From assembly GCA_002431865.1 (NCBI GenBank), contig DJEI01000033.1, positions 48,204 through 63,133 on the forward strand: a DNA stretch of 14,930 nucleotides, written 5' to 3'. The translations under genes and the position numbers were made by a program. Origin of the DNA: Lachnospiraceae bacterium UBA5902. GTDB lineage: Bacteria; Bacillota; Clostridia; Lachnospirales; Lachnospiraceae. Below the pieces are notes generated by a model. That model saw nothing but the letters and a program-made list of their open reading frames with translations. It did no database searches and was not told the DNA's origin. Shown piece by piece: positions 6,103-13,935 of this stretch. Position 1 is the stretch's first letter, and every line of letters begins with the position of its first letter.

Positions 6103-6412
6103 CTGTAAATGCAGAGAAGAGGAATAGTAGGAATCCAAAGGATTTCAGAGAGTCGTTGGCTGGTGTGAAACGATAATCCGAAGATTTTGAACTCGCCTTG
6201 GAGCAGCCGATTGAACAGATGTGAGACGAAGCGGTTTGACATGAGTAGATCTGGACGGAGCCCGACCGTTACAGCGGGAAGATATAGGATGCATGCATCT
6301 TTGTATCTGTGAGAGCATACGATATGTATGAATTAGAGTGGTACCGCGTAAGAGGTTAGAATGATGAAACTTGCGTCTCTAAGTAGTTGGAGGCACAGGT
6401 TTATTTTTTTTT
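6103..6412 (+). promoter_or_regulatory. Leucine-specific T-box riboswitch leader
   Basis: The leader holds the order of elements of a T-box: AGAGAG at 6147-6152 in the base of stem I, a specifier region GAACTCGCC (6189-6197), and the T-box itself AGAGTGGTACCGCG at 6335-6348, whose bulge binds the tRNA acceptor end. The codon CTC at 6192-6194 reads as the Leu specifier, agreeing with the downstream gene leuA. TTAGAG before the T-box can pair with CTCTAA (6377-6382) to form the antiterminator, which excludes the terminator. When tRNA-Leu is uncharged, leuA should be transcribed. The minus-strand open frame over this region is a shadow. Confidence 0.93.
6367..6412 (+). terminator. T-box-controlled terminator before leuA
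   Basis: AAACTTGCGTCTCTAA (6367-6382) pairs with 6387-6402 across a four-base loop (16 positions, three G-U and one C-A mismatch). A run of nine Ts follows (6404-6412). The left arm overlaps the antiterminator partner sequence, as required for the switch. Confidence 0.9.
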
Positions 6413-6430
6413 ATGTATGGAGGTAGAAAG

Positions 6431-8101
6431 ATGAAGAATTTTGAGCATTACAAGCGTGGCTATTATATGCCACCGGTACAGAGTACAGACTGGGTAAACA
6501 AAGAATATATCGATAAGGCACCTGCATGGTGCAGCGTGGATCTGCGTGATGGTAATCAGGCGCTGATCATTCCGATGAGTCTGGATGAGAAGCTTGAATT
6601 TTTCAAAGAATTAGTACGTGTAGGTTTCAAGGAGATCGAGGTTGGTTTCCCGGCAGCATCTGAGACAGAATACAAATTCTGCCGTACATTGATTGAGGAG
6701 AATCTGATCCCGGATGATGTGACGATTCAGGTTCTGACACAGGCAAGAGAGCATATTATCAAGAAGACATTTGAGGCAATTCAGGGTGCTAAAAATGTGG
6801 TTGTGCATCTGTACAATTCTACATCTTATGCACAGAGAACACAGGTATTCAAGAAGTCCAAGGAAGAGATCCTGAGGATCGCAACAGACGGTGCAAAGCT
6901 GTTAAATGATATGGCAGATCAGTATGGCGTGAACCATCAGTTTGAGTATTCACCGGAGAGCTTTACCGGAACGGAAGTTGATTACGCATTGGAAGTATGC
7001 AATGCAGTCATCGACATCTGGAAGCCGACACCGGAGCGCAAGGTTATCATCAACCTTCCTGCAACGGTTGAGATGTCATTGCCACATGTTTATGCAAGCC
7101 AGATCGAGTATATGAGCAAGAATCTGCATGATCGTGAGAATGTTGTACTGTCTCTTCACCCACACAACGATCGTGGATGTGGTGTTGCAGATGCAGAGCT
7201 TGGTATCTTAGCCGGTGCAGACCGTATCGAGGGTACCTTGTTTGGAAATGGTGAACGTACCGGTAATGTCGACATTATCACACTTGCCATGAATATGTTT
7301 ACACATGGCGTTGATCCAAAGCTGGATCTGTCCGATATTCCACATTTGACAGAGGTTTATGAGAGATTGACAAGAATGCATGTATACGAGCGTTCTCCAT
7401 ACACAGGTCAGCTGGTATTTGCGGCGTTCTCCGGTTCGCATCAGGATGCGATCGCCAAGGGCATGAAGTACCGTGAGAATGATCCGGATGGTATGTGGAC
7501 CGTTCCTTATCTGCCATTAAATCCGGAGGATGTCGGAAGAAAATACGACGGCGATGTTATTCGTATCAACAGCCAGTCCGGAAAGGGTGGTATTGGATTC
7601 TTGCTCGAGCAGAAGTATGGATTCAACCTGCCTCCAAAGATGCGTGAGGATCTTGGATATACAGTTAAGGGCGTATCTGACCATCAGCATAAGGAGCTTT
7701 CACCGAAGGAAGTATTGGATATCTTCCAGAATGAATATGTAAACCGTGAGGATACGGTCAAGCTTGTGGAGTGCCATTTCAAGCAGATCGACGGTATTCA
7801 GGCAGAGCTTACGATTCTCGTAAATGGCGAGAAGAAGGTATATCATGGACAGGGAAATGGACGTCTCGATGCGATCAGCAATGCAATCATGAAGCATTTT
7901 GATATCAAGTTCTCGCTTGTTACATACGAAGAACATGCATTGCAGGTAGGCTCAGATTCACAGGCATGTGCATATGTCGGATTGGAAGTCGAGGGCGTGA
8001 ATGGCATCGTCTGGGGCGCAGGCATCAAGTCCGATATTATTGATGCATCTGCTTACGCGTTGATTAGTGCATTGAACCGTTCAAACCATATGAACAAATA
8101 G
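6431..8101 (+). CDS. leuA: 2-isopropylmalate synthase
   Basis: LeuA joins acetyl-CoA and 2-oxoisovalerate, the committed step of leucine synthesis. At 556 residues it is the long, yeast/actinobacteria-like subtype (LeuA type 2) rather than the enterobacterial one. The TIM-barrel catalytic domain shows DLRDGNQAL (37-45), HPHNDRG (243-249) with metal-binding histidines, and GNGERTGN (272-279). The C-terminal regulatory LeuA dimer domain, about 430-550, is complete, so feedback inhibition by leucine is expected. ATG 6431 is chosen because AGGAGGT-like sequence (6418-6424) precedes it; the in-frame ATG at 6413 directly follows the terminator T-run and has no ribosome binding site. Expression is under the leucine T-box. 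No other leu genes are adjacent. Confidence 0.96.
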   Translation: MKNFEHYKRGYYMPPVQSTDWVNKEYIDKAPAWCSVDLRDGNQALIIPMSLDEKLEFFKELVRVGFKEIEVGFPAASETEYKFCRTLIEENLIPDDVTIQVLTQAREHIIKKTFEAIQGAKNVVVHLYNSTSYAQRTQVFKKSKEEILRIATDGAKLLNDMADQYGVNHQFEYSPESFTGTEVDYALEVCNAVIDIWKPTPERKVIINLPATVEMSLPHVYASQIEYMSKNLHDRENVVLSLHPHNDRGCGVADAELGILAGADRIEGTLFGNGERTGNVDIITLAMNMFTHGVDPKLDLSDIPHLTEVYERLTRMHVYERSPYTGQLVFAAFSGSHQDAIAKGMKYRENDPDGMWTVPYLPLNPEDVGRKYDGDVIRINSQSGKGGIGFLLEQKYGFNLPPKMREDLGYTVKGVSDHQHKELSPKEVLDIFQNEYVNREDTVKLVECHFKQIDGIQAELTILVNGEKKVYHGQGNGRLDAISNAIMKHFDIKFSLVTYEEHALQVGSDSQACAYVGLEVEGVNGIVWGAGIKSDIIDASAYALISALNRSNHMNK

Positions 8102-8134
8102 ACATTTGAATAAAATATACCATGTTGTTTCTTC

Positions 8135-8163
8135 TTGTTTTATCTGACAGTTTGTGCTAAAAT
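8135..8163 (+). promoter_or_regulatory. Promoter of the HD-GYP-like gene
   Basis: TTGTTT (8135-8140), 17 bp, TAAAAT (8158-8163), with TGC making an extended -10. This gives a leader of about 80 nt containing the hairpin at 8171-8210. Confidence 0.5.
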
Positions 8164-8170
8164 AATCTAA

Positions 8171-8210
8171 ATGTTGTGTTGTATTGTGTCGATAACACAG
8201 TTGACAACAT
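8171..8210 (+). repeat. Two-part hairpin in the leader of the HD-GYP-like gene
   Basis: ATGTTGT (8171-8177) pairs with ACAACAT (8204-8210), and inside it TGTGT (8185-8189) pairs with ACACA (8195-8199). No T-run follows, so it is not a normal terminator. It lies just after the predicted transcription start, where it could affect mRNA stability or initiation. Confidence 0.5.
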
Positions 8211-8252
8211 GCGCGGATAAATGCGTAGAAAACGAGCAGGAGGAGTAACACC

Positions 8253-9347
8253 ATGATATTTGTGAAGTCGGAAGACTTGAAATATGGTATGCGTCTGGCA
8301 AAACCAATCTACAATAAGACTGGCGTTTTGCTGTATGAGCGTAATACAAGACTGACACTTCAGGGTATCGAGAGTGTAAAGAACTTCGGACTGCTTGGAC
8401 TTTATATTCTGGAGCCAGCAGAGCCAGTGCCGCCGATGTCGGAGGAAGATCTGGACTTTGAACGTTTTCAGACGATGGCAGTGTTCAGTATCCGGGAAGA
8501 GCTGGATAACATCATTGCAGGCAGAGAGCCAGTGAATCTGAAGCGTCTGACAAATGCAATCATCACGAACTATGGTCGTCTGGATCATAAGATCACATTT
8601 ACACAGAATCTTCGTTCCACGACGGATTATGTATATAAGCATGTAATCAATACAGCCATTTTATGTGCGCTGATTTCAGCACAGGTGTATTACACACCGA
8701 CAGAACAGGAAGAGCTGGTATTGGCAGCACTGTTGCATGATATCGGAAAGCTGTTATTGCCGAACAAGGTGCGTGAAAAATACGATGATTACGATACAAA
8801 TGATCTGATCATTGTCAAGAAGATTCAGAACGATGGACTGGGACTGCTCAGGCCGGAGATCGGAATTGACAGCGGCGTCCGTAGAATCGTAGCCCAGATT
8901 CATCGCATGGAATACGGAAACAGCAATCTGGAACAGGGCAAGATTTTAAAGAGTACGAAGATTTTGAAAGTTGCGAATCTGTTTGATACGATGACCTGCA
9001 TGAAGATCAGTGAGGAAGCGATATCGGAGATTGCAGCGATCAAATATCTGTTATTGAATAAAGATGAGTTCGATGAGGAGATTGTTGGTGCTCTTATCAA
9101 GAGTATCAATATCCTGACACCGGGTGTCTGTATCGAGCTTACAAACCGTGAGAAGGGACTTGTCATATCGGAGAATCCGCAGAACATTCTGCGTCCGGTT
9201 GTCTTAGGCTTTTCGACGAATAAAATTTATGATTTGAGTAATAATGGTGTATATCGGCGTTACCAGATCGTTGATATAATGAAGACTATGGATAATCGTA
9301 TCAAGGTTGACCGGGAGCGATTGGAAGAGTATATGAATAAGCGATGA
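8253..9347 (+). CDS. HD-GYP-type protein with degenerate active site
   Basis: The 364-residue protein has an N-terminal segment (1-55, KYGMRLAKPIYNKTGVLL) like that in front of many HD-GYP proteins, an HD domain (about 125-285) with His130 and HDIGK (162-166), the helix KVANLFDTMT (239-248), and the usual C-terminal end (ILTPGVCIELTNRE...RPVV). HD-GYP enzymes cleave cyclic di-GMP. Here the second half of the active site is lost: where HHExxDGxGYP is expected there is IHRMEYGNSN (216-225), and the upstream HPxxG histidine is replaced (QNDGLG, 192-197). It is therefore probably a weak or inactive enzyme, perhaps a nucleotide sensor or scaffold. There are no membrane segments or receiver domain. 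Ribosome binding site AGGAGGAG precedes ATG 8253. The next gene starts 69 bp downstream on the same strand. Confidence 0.8.
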   Translation: MIFVKSEDLKYGMRLAKPIYNKTGVLLYERNTRLTLQGIESVKNFGLLGLYILEPAEPVPPMSEEDLDFERFQTMAVFSIREELDNIIAGREPVNLKRLTNAIITNYGRLDHKITFTQNLRSTTDYVYKHVINTAILCALISAQVYYTPTEQEELVLAALLHDIGKLLLPNKVREKYDDYDTNDLIIVKKIQNDGLGLLRPEIGIDSGVRRIVAQIHRMEYGNSNLEQGKILKSTKILKVANLFDTMTCMKISEEAISEIAAIKYLLLNKDEFDEEIVGALIKSINILTPGVCIELTNREKGLVISENPQNILRPVVLGFSTNKIYDLSNNGVYRRYQIVDIMKTMDNRIKVDRERLEEYMNKR

Positions 9348-9364
9348 TTGGAAGCAATTATCGC
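9341..9364 (+). repeat. Hairpin over the stop codon, possible weak terminator
   Basis: GCGATGATT (9341-9349) and AATTATCGC (9356-9364) form a 9-bp stem with one G-U pair and a six-base loop, covering the TGA of the HD-GYP-like gene. TTGTTCCATTT follows, a poor T-run. It may partly end transcription or protect the 3' end between the two genes. Confidence 0.45.
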
Positions 9365-9416
9365 TTGTTCCATTTATAGAGAAATACATCCGAATCCGAA
9401 CGAGGAGGTATGCAAG

Positions 9417-10544
9417 ATGGCAGAAAATATATTTAACGAAAAGCAGGATTATATCGTTGCGGCGCGTGACGAGGTTATAAAACGGGATGAATATGCGGCC
9501 AATATTGACCGCATGAAACAGCAGCAGAAGAAACTGTCAAGAAGCATTGCATCAGAAGAAAAGTCAATTGCGGATGAGATCGCAACGACGATCAAGAAGC
9601 GGCGGCAGGAGATTCAATCGACCTACGATGACCGGCTTGATGATAACCGTGCACGGAAAAAGAAAGTGGCAAACAAGCGTGACAAGAAAAAAGAGGAGCG
9701 CATGGACAAACGCTATCACGAGGAGACAAAAAGCCTGCGGGAAAGCGATAAGGATCTCAAGGTTGAGATGCAGACGCTGTTGCGCAAATATAAGCTTCCA
9801 TCCTTTTGTGGAAAGAAATTATATTTTGCATTGTTTTATGCGCGGAATGTGCGTGAGTTTGGCTTGAAGCTTCTGGCATTTATAATTGGCTTCGGAGGCA
9901 TTCCGGGACTTGTGACATTTCTGGTGAAAAAACTTGTGCTCGATACAAAGAAAGATATCAACGTTGCATTCTGGTGTGCGCTCGTAGCGGCAGGAACACT
10001 GATTCTTTTATTGCTGATTTATTTTGCAATTTACAGTAAAACGAAGCTCAAACATATGGATGCGATGACACAGGCGCGGAGTATCCGGGACAAGATGATC
10101 GCGAACAAGAAACAGGCGAATGCAATCCGTCATTCCATCAACAAAGATCACGATGACAGTCAGTACAATCTGGATGCATACGATGAGAAGATGTATAATC
10201 TTGACGCGGAGGCAGATGCCATTGGTAAGGAAAAACAGAAGGCTCTTCGTACATTTGAGGAAGAGACGACATCCATGATCACGGAAGAGATCAATAACCG
10301 CAGACTTCCTGCGTTAGAAGCAATGAAGGAAGAAAAGGCAAACATGGAAAATGAAGTTGCTGCGGAGGAAAAACGCTTCTCGGATCAGACGCTTTTGATC
10401 GCGAATAAATACGCTGCCATTCTTGGTGAAGATTTGTGCAGACAGGATAAACTGGAAGAACTGATTGCAATCATGCAGGAGGGACAGGCGGACACGGTTT
10501 CGGAAGCAATCGCAGTCTACAAAGGTCAGAGGGCGTCCAGATAA
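9417..10544 (+). CDS. Unrecognised coiled-coil protein with central two-TM hairpin
   Basis: I do not recognise a family. The 375-residue protein is built symmetrically: a long, highly charged Lys/Arg/Glu-rich helix (about 14-125), two membrane segments close together (about 150-172 and 183-206) separated by the short loop KKLVLDTKKD, and a second charged, Ala/Glu-rich helical region (about 215-345). By the charge pattern both ends are in the cytoplasm. This is a shape seen in membrane-anchored scaffold or tether proteins. The start is ATG 9417, 5-6 nt after GAGGAGGT; the frame extends up to TTG 9348 but that has no ribosome binding site. It follows the HD-GYP-like gene and probably shares its transcript. 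The last 19 bp overlap the 3' end of the convergent yyaC. No function is claimed. Confidence 0.8.
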   Translation: MAENIFNEKQDYIVAARDEVIKRDEYAANIDRMKQQQKKLSRSIASEEKSIADEIATTIKKRRQEIQSTYDDRLDDNRARKKKVANKRDKKKEERMDKRYHEETKSLRESDKDLKVEMQTLLRKYKLPSFCGKKLYFALFYARNVREFGLKLLAFIIGFGGIPGLVTFLVKKLVLDTKKDINVAFWCALVAAGTLILLLLIYFAIYSKTKLKHMDAMTQARSIRDKMIANKKQANAIRHSINKDHDDSQYNLDAYDEKMYNLDAEADAIGKEKQKALRTFEEETTSMITEEINNRRLPALEAMKEEKANMENEVAAEEKRFSDQTLLIANKYAAILGEDLCRQDKLEELIAIMQEGQADTVSEAIAVYKGQRASR

Positions 10545-11107
10545 CGAATCGAATATTTGAGTGCGTTTGCAATGCAGTCTGCGAGCTGCATGACAGTGTA
10601 CAGACGGGTGGATTGCAGAAGACCCGGATGTCCACCAGACACGTTTACAATGCCGGTAATGGAGAGATCTCCGATTGCCGGTAATTTCTTTTTTACACCT
10701 TTTCCGGGCAGAATAGGACCGTCGTTGATCGTGACAAGTCCGACATGTGAGCTGCTTCCAAGTGAAGCGTCGACAGCGATAACAAATGGATTTTCATAAT
10801 TGTTTTGGATATCGTGTAAGGCGTCACGGATATTCAGGGCGTGGACGGGCGCAGACAGACAGCCCATCACATGGAAGGTTTCACTGTAATTTAAGAGCTG
10901 TTCTCCGACGAGTGGACCGAGACAGTCACCTGTGGCACGGTCGGTTCCAATACATAAAATAATCGGGGTATATTGTTCGATCTCTACATCCTGCAGATAG
11001 TCCAGAATACATTTTCCAAGCTCGATATGGGCATATCCCTGAGCAACATCAAAATATTGAATCCCATTTCTGCGTTCCGCTACTTCCTTCATAAACACCT
11101 CAGCCAC
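10526..11107 (-). CDS. yyaC: Sporulation protein YyaC, germination-protease-like (DUF1256)
   Basis: The 193-residue protein matches the YyaC family, which is related in fold to the spore protease GPR and is conserved in endospore formers. Visible signatures are CIGTDRATGDCLGP (52-65), VDASLG (112-117) and the SGGHPGLLQS segment (157-166). The molecular role of YyaC is poorly defined. The start is GTG 11107, 5 nt after AGAAGGAG; an internal ATG six codons in has no better signal. The gene ends inside the last 19 bp of the convergent coiled-coil gene and is divergent from the LysM gene. No clear SigF or SigG promoter was found upstream. Confidence 0.9.
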   Translation of the reverse strand: MAEVFMKEVAERRNGIQYFDVAQGYAHIELGKCILDYLQDVEIEQYTPIILCIGTDRATGDCLGPLVGEQLLNYSETFHVMGCLSAPVHALNIRDALHDIQNNYENPFVIAVDASLGSSSHVGLVTINDGPILPGKGVKKKLPAIGDLSITGIVNVSGGHPGLLQSTRLYTVMQLADCIANALKYSIRYLDAL

Positions 11108-11274
11108 GTTTGCTCCTTCTATACTCTATGCAGAAAGTATTAACAAGTTGTTAGAAAAATAAACAAAGCTGCAATCTGTTTCCTTTTCTGTCGCAGAATA
11201 CATGTTGTTGAAATAAGTTGCGGTGGAAAGCCGGATACAGGCGACAGGTTTCGAAGCACAGACAAGCATGTTGA

Positions 11275-11283
11275 TGCTATATT
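11275..11283 (+). promoter_or_regulatory. Possible extended -10 promoter of the LysM gene
   Basis: TGCTATATT lies about 33 nt before the ATG at 11316, without a good -35. An inverted repeat AGCAT-gttg-ATGCT (11265-11278) overlaps its left end and could be an operator. Confidence 0.4.
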
Positions 11284-11315
11284 CTATAAAACAAATTATG
11301 GAGGCGTAGCATAGC

Positions 11316-12539
11316 ATGATTGAAGTTATCTATGATAAGGACAAGGAAAAAGACAAGCAGGAATCAAACGAAAAAAATGAGCACGAGGTAAGCGTGAACC
11401 TGCGCCTGCCGAAAAACATAAGACAGATTGGTTCTCCGGATGGACATAAGCGAATCTATATGGAGGACTATGTCGTTACATATTTGAATTATATTGCGAG
11501 ACCGGGCAGCACGCAGGCACGTGGGGCGATTCTGCTCGGTGAAAGCAAGAAATCAGATGCCGGAGATGTGATATTCATCAGTGGTGCGGTCGACGCACAG
11601 AATATCGAATTTGATATGGATGAGAGTGAATTCACACAGGAGATCTGGACGGAAATCTATGATCAGGTGAAACAGTTTTTTCCGGGACTGTCCGTGATGG
11701 GGTGGTTTTTGTCGCGCATGGGTTTCTCGACAGCCATCAATGACAAGATCGAGAAAATGCATGTGGAGAATTTCCCAGGAAAGGACAAGGTATTATTTAT
11801 CACCGATTCGCTGGAGTCGGAGGATGCCTTTTATATGTATGAACATGGACAACTGGTGAAGCAGAAGGGCTACTATATTTACTATGAGAAAAATGAGGCG
11901 ATGCAAAACTACATTATGAAGCAAAAGGGGGATGCCCCCTTGGAGCAGTCCGAGATTCAGAGAAAAGATGAAGAAATCGTGCGACAATTTCGCCGCAAAA
12001 ACAAAGATCTGCCGGAAAACAAAGATACCGGAGTCGGATTTGTGTATATTGCAAGTTCTTTTGTCGTACTCGCACTCCTGGCGATGGGAATCACAATTGT
12101 GAGTAATTACGACAAGATGAAGCAGATGGAGGTATCAATCAACCGGCTGGAGGTCACCGCGGATACGACAGTGGATACGGATTATGTAGAAGCAATGGCA
12201 ACGACGGAGCTGCCAGCGGCAACCGGAAATGATGCAGATACGGATACAGCGACAACGGAGGGGAGTGCGGCTGATTCAGCGCAGCCGGACAGCACGGTTA
12301 AAACGGAAGCCTCTGCAGAACCTGCCGCGACAGAAGCAGTGACAACAGAAACGGCATTGCCAGCATCGGCAGAACAGGATCAGTATTACATTATCCAAGA
12401 GGGGGATTCACTAAGCTCCATTGCATTTACGCGGTATGGAGACGCGGATCTGGCAGCGAAAATCGCAGAGGCAAATGATATTGGAATCGATGACAACATC
12501 TTTGTCGGACAGAAAATACTCCTACCAAACCTCCAGTAA
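11316..12539 (+). CDS. Membrane protein with inactive JAMM/MPN-like domain inside and LysM outside
   Basis: The 407-residue protein has five parts: a charged N-terminus (1-45), a globular domain (about 47-195), a charged linker, one membrane segment (about 241-262), a Thr/Ala/Glu-rich stalk (281-355) and a C-terminal LysM domain (357-404, YYIIQEGDSLSSIAFTRYGD...GQKILLP) that should bind peptidoglycan. The globular part resembles a JAMM/MPN fold: ARGAILLGE (68-76), then FPGLSVMGWFLSRMGFS (122-138), which lines up with the VVGWYHSHPGFG motif of Rpn11-type proteases, then KVLFITDSLESEDAFYMY (158-175). The two metal-binding histidines are Leu132 and Arg134, so protease activity is not expected. 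The MPN call is my alignment by eye. ATG 11316 has GGAGGC 10 nt upstream. It precedes the DUF5711 and CvpA-type genes on the same strand. Confidence 0.82.
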   Translation: MIEVIYDKDKEKDKQESNEKNEHEVSVNLRLPKNIRQIGSPDGHKRIYMEDYVVTYLNYIARPGSTQARGAILLGESKKSDAGDVIFISGAVDAQNIEFDMDESEFTQEIWTEIYDQVKQFFPGLSVMGWFLSRMGFSTAINDKIEKMHVENFPGKDKVLFITDSLESEDAFYMYEHGQLVKQKGYYIYYEKNEAMQNYIMKQKGDAPLEQSEIQRKDEEIVRQFRRKNKDLPENKDTGVGFVYIASSFVVLALLAMGITIVSNYDKMKQMEVSINRLEVTADTTVDTDYVEAMATTELPAATGNDADTDTATTEGSAADSAQPDSTVKTEASAEPAATEAVTTETALPASAEQDQYYIIQEGDSLSSIAFTRYGDADLAAKIAEANDIGIDDNIFVGQKILLPNLQ

Positions 12540-12542
12540 ATG

Positions 12543-12551
12543 TGCTATACT
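12543..12551 (+). promoter_or_regulatory. Possible extended -10 promoter of the DUF5711 gene
   Basis: TGCTATACT lies 42 nt before the ATG at 12594 in the 54-bp gap after the LysM gene; no -35 is recognisable. It closely matches the TGCTATATT before the LysM gene. Read-through from upstream is the alternative. Confidence 0.35.
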
Positions 12552-12593
12552 TTATTGGATTATGGAGCTGTATATTAGTATAGAGGAAATGCA

Positions 12594-13913
12594 ATGAGAA
12601 AAAAAGAAGAAGCTACAAATGAAAAAATAATTGATGTCGGTGGTTCGGAGATTGCAGGGAAAAGAAATGCAGAACAGCTGGACAACAGACATAAAAAGCG
12701 CCGGGCGTGGAAGATTGGAATTCTGATTGTGCTTGTGCTCGCGGCGGTTGCTTACGTGATAGGCACGCGCTGGGAATATAAGGGGTATAAGGTTGTCGAG
12801 AGCAACCAGACTGATTATTCGAATACAGCAAGCTATATCCGGTTCAGTGACAATCTGCTCAAATATACGCCGGACGGAGTTTCCTATATCAATGCCAAAG
12901 GTGAGACTGTCTGGACGACTGGTATCAATATGAAGGTTCCGGTTGCGGTGGCAAGCGGGGATTATGCGGTGGTTGCAGATATGAACGGCAATACAGTCTG
13001 TGTGTTCAGCACATCCGGCGAGGTAAGCAGCCAGACGATGCAGTATCCGATCTGTGATATTGATGTTGGCGATCAGGGTGCATTTGCGGTTGTGTTGGAA
13101 AGTGAAAAGACCAACTATGTAAATCTGTATACCCGCAAAGGCGAAATTGTATATGAGATCCAGACGAGTATTGATAAGAGTGGATATCCGTTGGATATTT
13201 CGATTTCGGACAATGGAGAGAAGCTGTTTACAAGCTACATGAATGTAGGAAACATGGTTATGGAAAATACACTGACAGCCTATAATTTTGGTGAGGTTGG
13301 ACAGAATAGTAATGCAGACCGTCTGGTTGGAAGTTATTCCTTCTCGGATCAGGTATTTTCCAAAGTGCAGTTTGTAGATAACGATACCGTTGTTGCATAT
13401 GGTACAAAGGCAGTTGAAATCTATACTATGAAGGAAAAGCCGGTTTTGAAAAAACATATTGCCATCAATGATGAGATTCGGAGTATTTTTTATGGGGACG
13501 ATTATATTGGTGTGATCCAGAAAAATACAAATGAAAATACCGATGCACTTTACACCCTGCATGCCTATAATCTGCGGGGAAAAGAGATGTTTTCAAAATC
13601 TTTATCCTTTGATTATGACAATATTTTCGCAGGAAAAGATGAGATTATTGTAACAGGTGGAAATGATTGCGTTATTTTCCGAAAGAATGGCTCTGTTAAA
13701 TTTGAAGGCGAATTAAAGAGCCGGATTCGAAGTGTGGTGCCAAGTGGAAAACATCTCGAATATGTGGTTGTATATGAAAATGAAACGCAGGTAATCAAAT
13801 TGAAGAATGCATTGCCGGAAGGCTCACAGAAGGGAACCGGCAGCACAAAGACAAAGTCAGACACCCCGGTTGCAACACCAGCCAATGCAGCCACCCCGGG
13901 TGATGCACAATAA
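12594..13913 (+). CDS. DUF5711-family membrane-anchored protein
   Basis: The 439-residue protein has a charged cytoplasmic N-terminus (1-39, ending in the basic NRHKKRRAWK), one membrane segment (about 40-58) and a large outside part of short beta-strand repeats (about 60-405: SDNLLKYTPDGVSYINAKGETVW, GDYAVVADMNGN, and so on) that suggests a beta-propeller of WD40/PQQ-like blades. The end is low-complexity Thr/Ala/Pro (TPVATPANAATPGD). This agrees with DUF5711, a family of Clostridia with no assigned function. Ribosome binding site GAGGAA precedes ATG 12594. It sits between the LysM and CvpA-type genes, 22 bp before the latter, so an envelope role is likely but not shown. The long minus-strand open frame across it is a shadow. 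Confidence 0.82.
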   Translation: MRKKEEATNEKIIDVGGSEIAGKRNAEQLDNRHKKRRAWKIGILIVLVLAAVAYVIGTRWEYKGYKVVESNQTDYSNTASYIRFSDNLLKYTPDGVSYINAKGETVWTTGINMKVPVAVASGDYAVVADMNGNTVCVFSTSGEVSSQTMQYPICDIDVGDQGAFAVVLESEKTNYVNLYTRKGEIVYEIQTSIDKSGYPLDISISDNGEKLFTSYMNVGNMVMENTLTAYNFGEVGQNSNADRLVGSYSFSDQVFSKVQFVDNDTVVAYGTKAVEIYTMKEKPVLKKHIAINDEIRSIFYGDDYIGVIQKNTNENTDALYTLHAYNLRGKEMFSKSLSFDYDNIFAGKDEIIVTGGNDCVIFRKNGSVKFEGELKSRIRSVVPSGKHLEYVVVYENETQVIKLKNALPEGSQKGTGSTKTKSDTPVATPANAATPGDAQ

Positions 13914-13935
13914 GAACATAAGGTAGAACTCAAAT

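Noticed and set aside
5967..6242. Minus-strand open frame of 91 codons upstream of leuA
   Set aside because: It covers the T-box leader and leuA promoter and has no recognisable protein features.
8157..8642. Minus-strand open frame of 161 codons over the start of the HD-GYP-like gene
   Set aside because: It crosses that gene's promoter and coding start and shows no family features.
11108..11150. Possible SigG or SigA promoter for yyaC (TTGTTA, 17 bp, TATAGA on the minus strand)
   Set aside because: The -10 would overlap the ribosome binding site, leaving no room for a leader; no good SigG match was found.
12552..13562. Minus-strand open frame of 336 codons rich in Ile, Asn, Cys and His
   Set aside because: The composition is that of an antisense frame; the DUF5711 gene on the plus strand has TM segment, ribosome binding site and family match.
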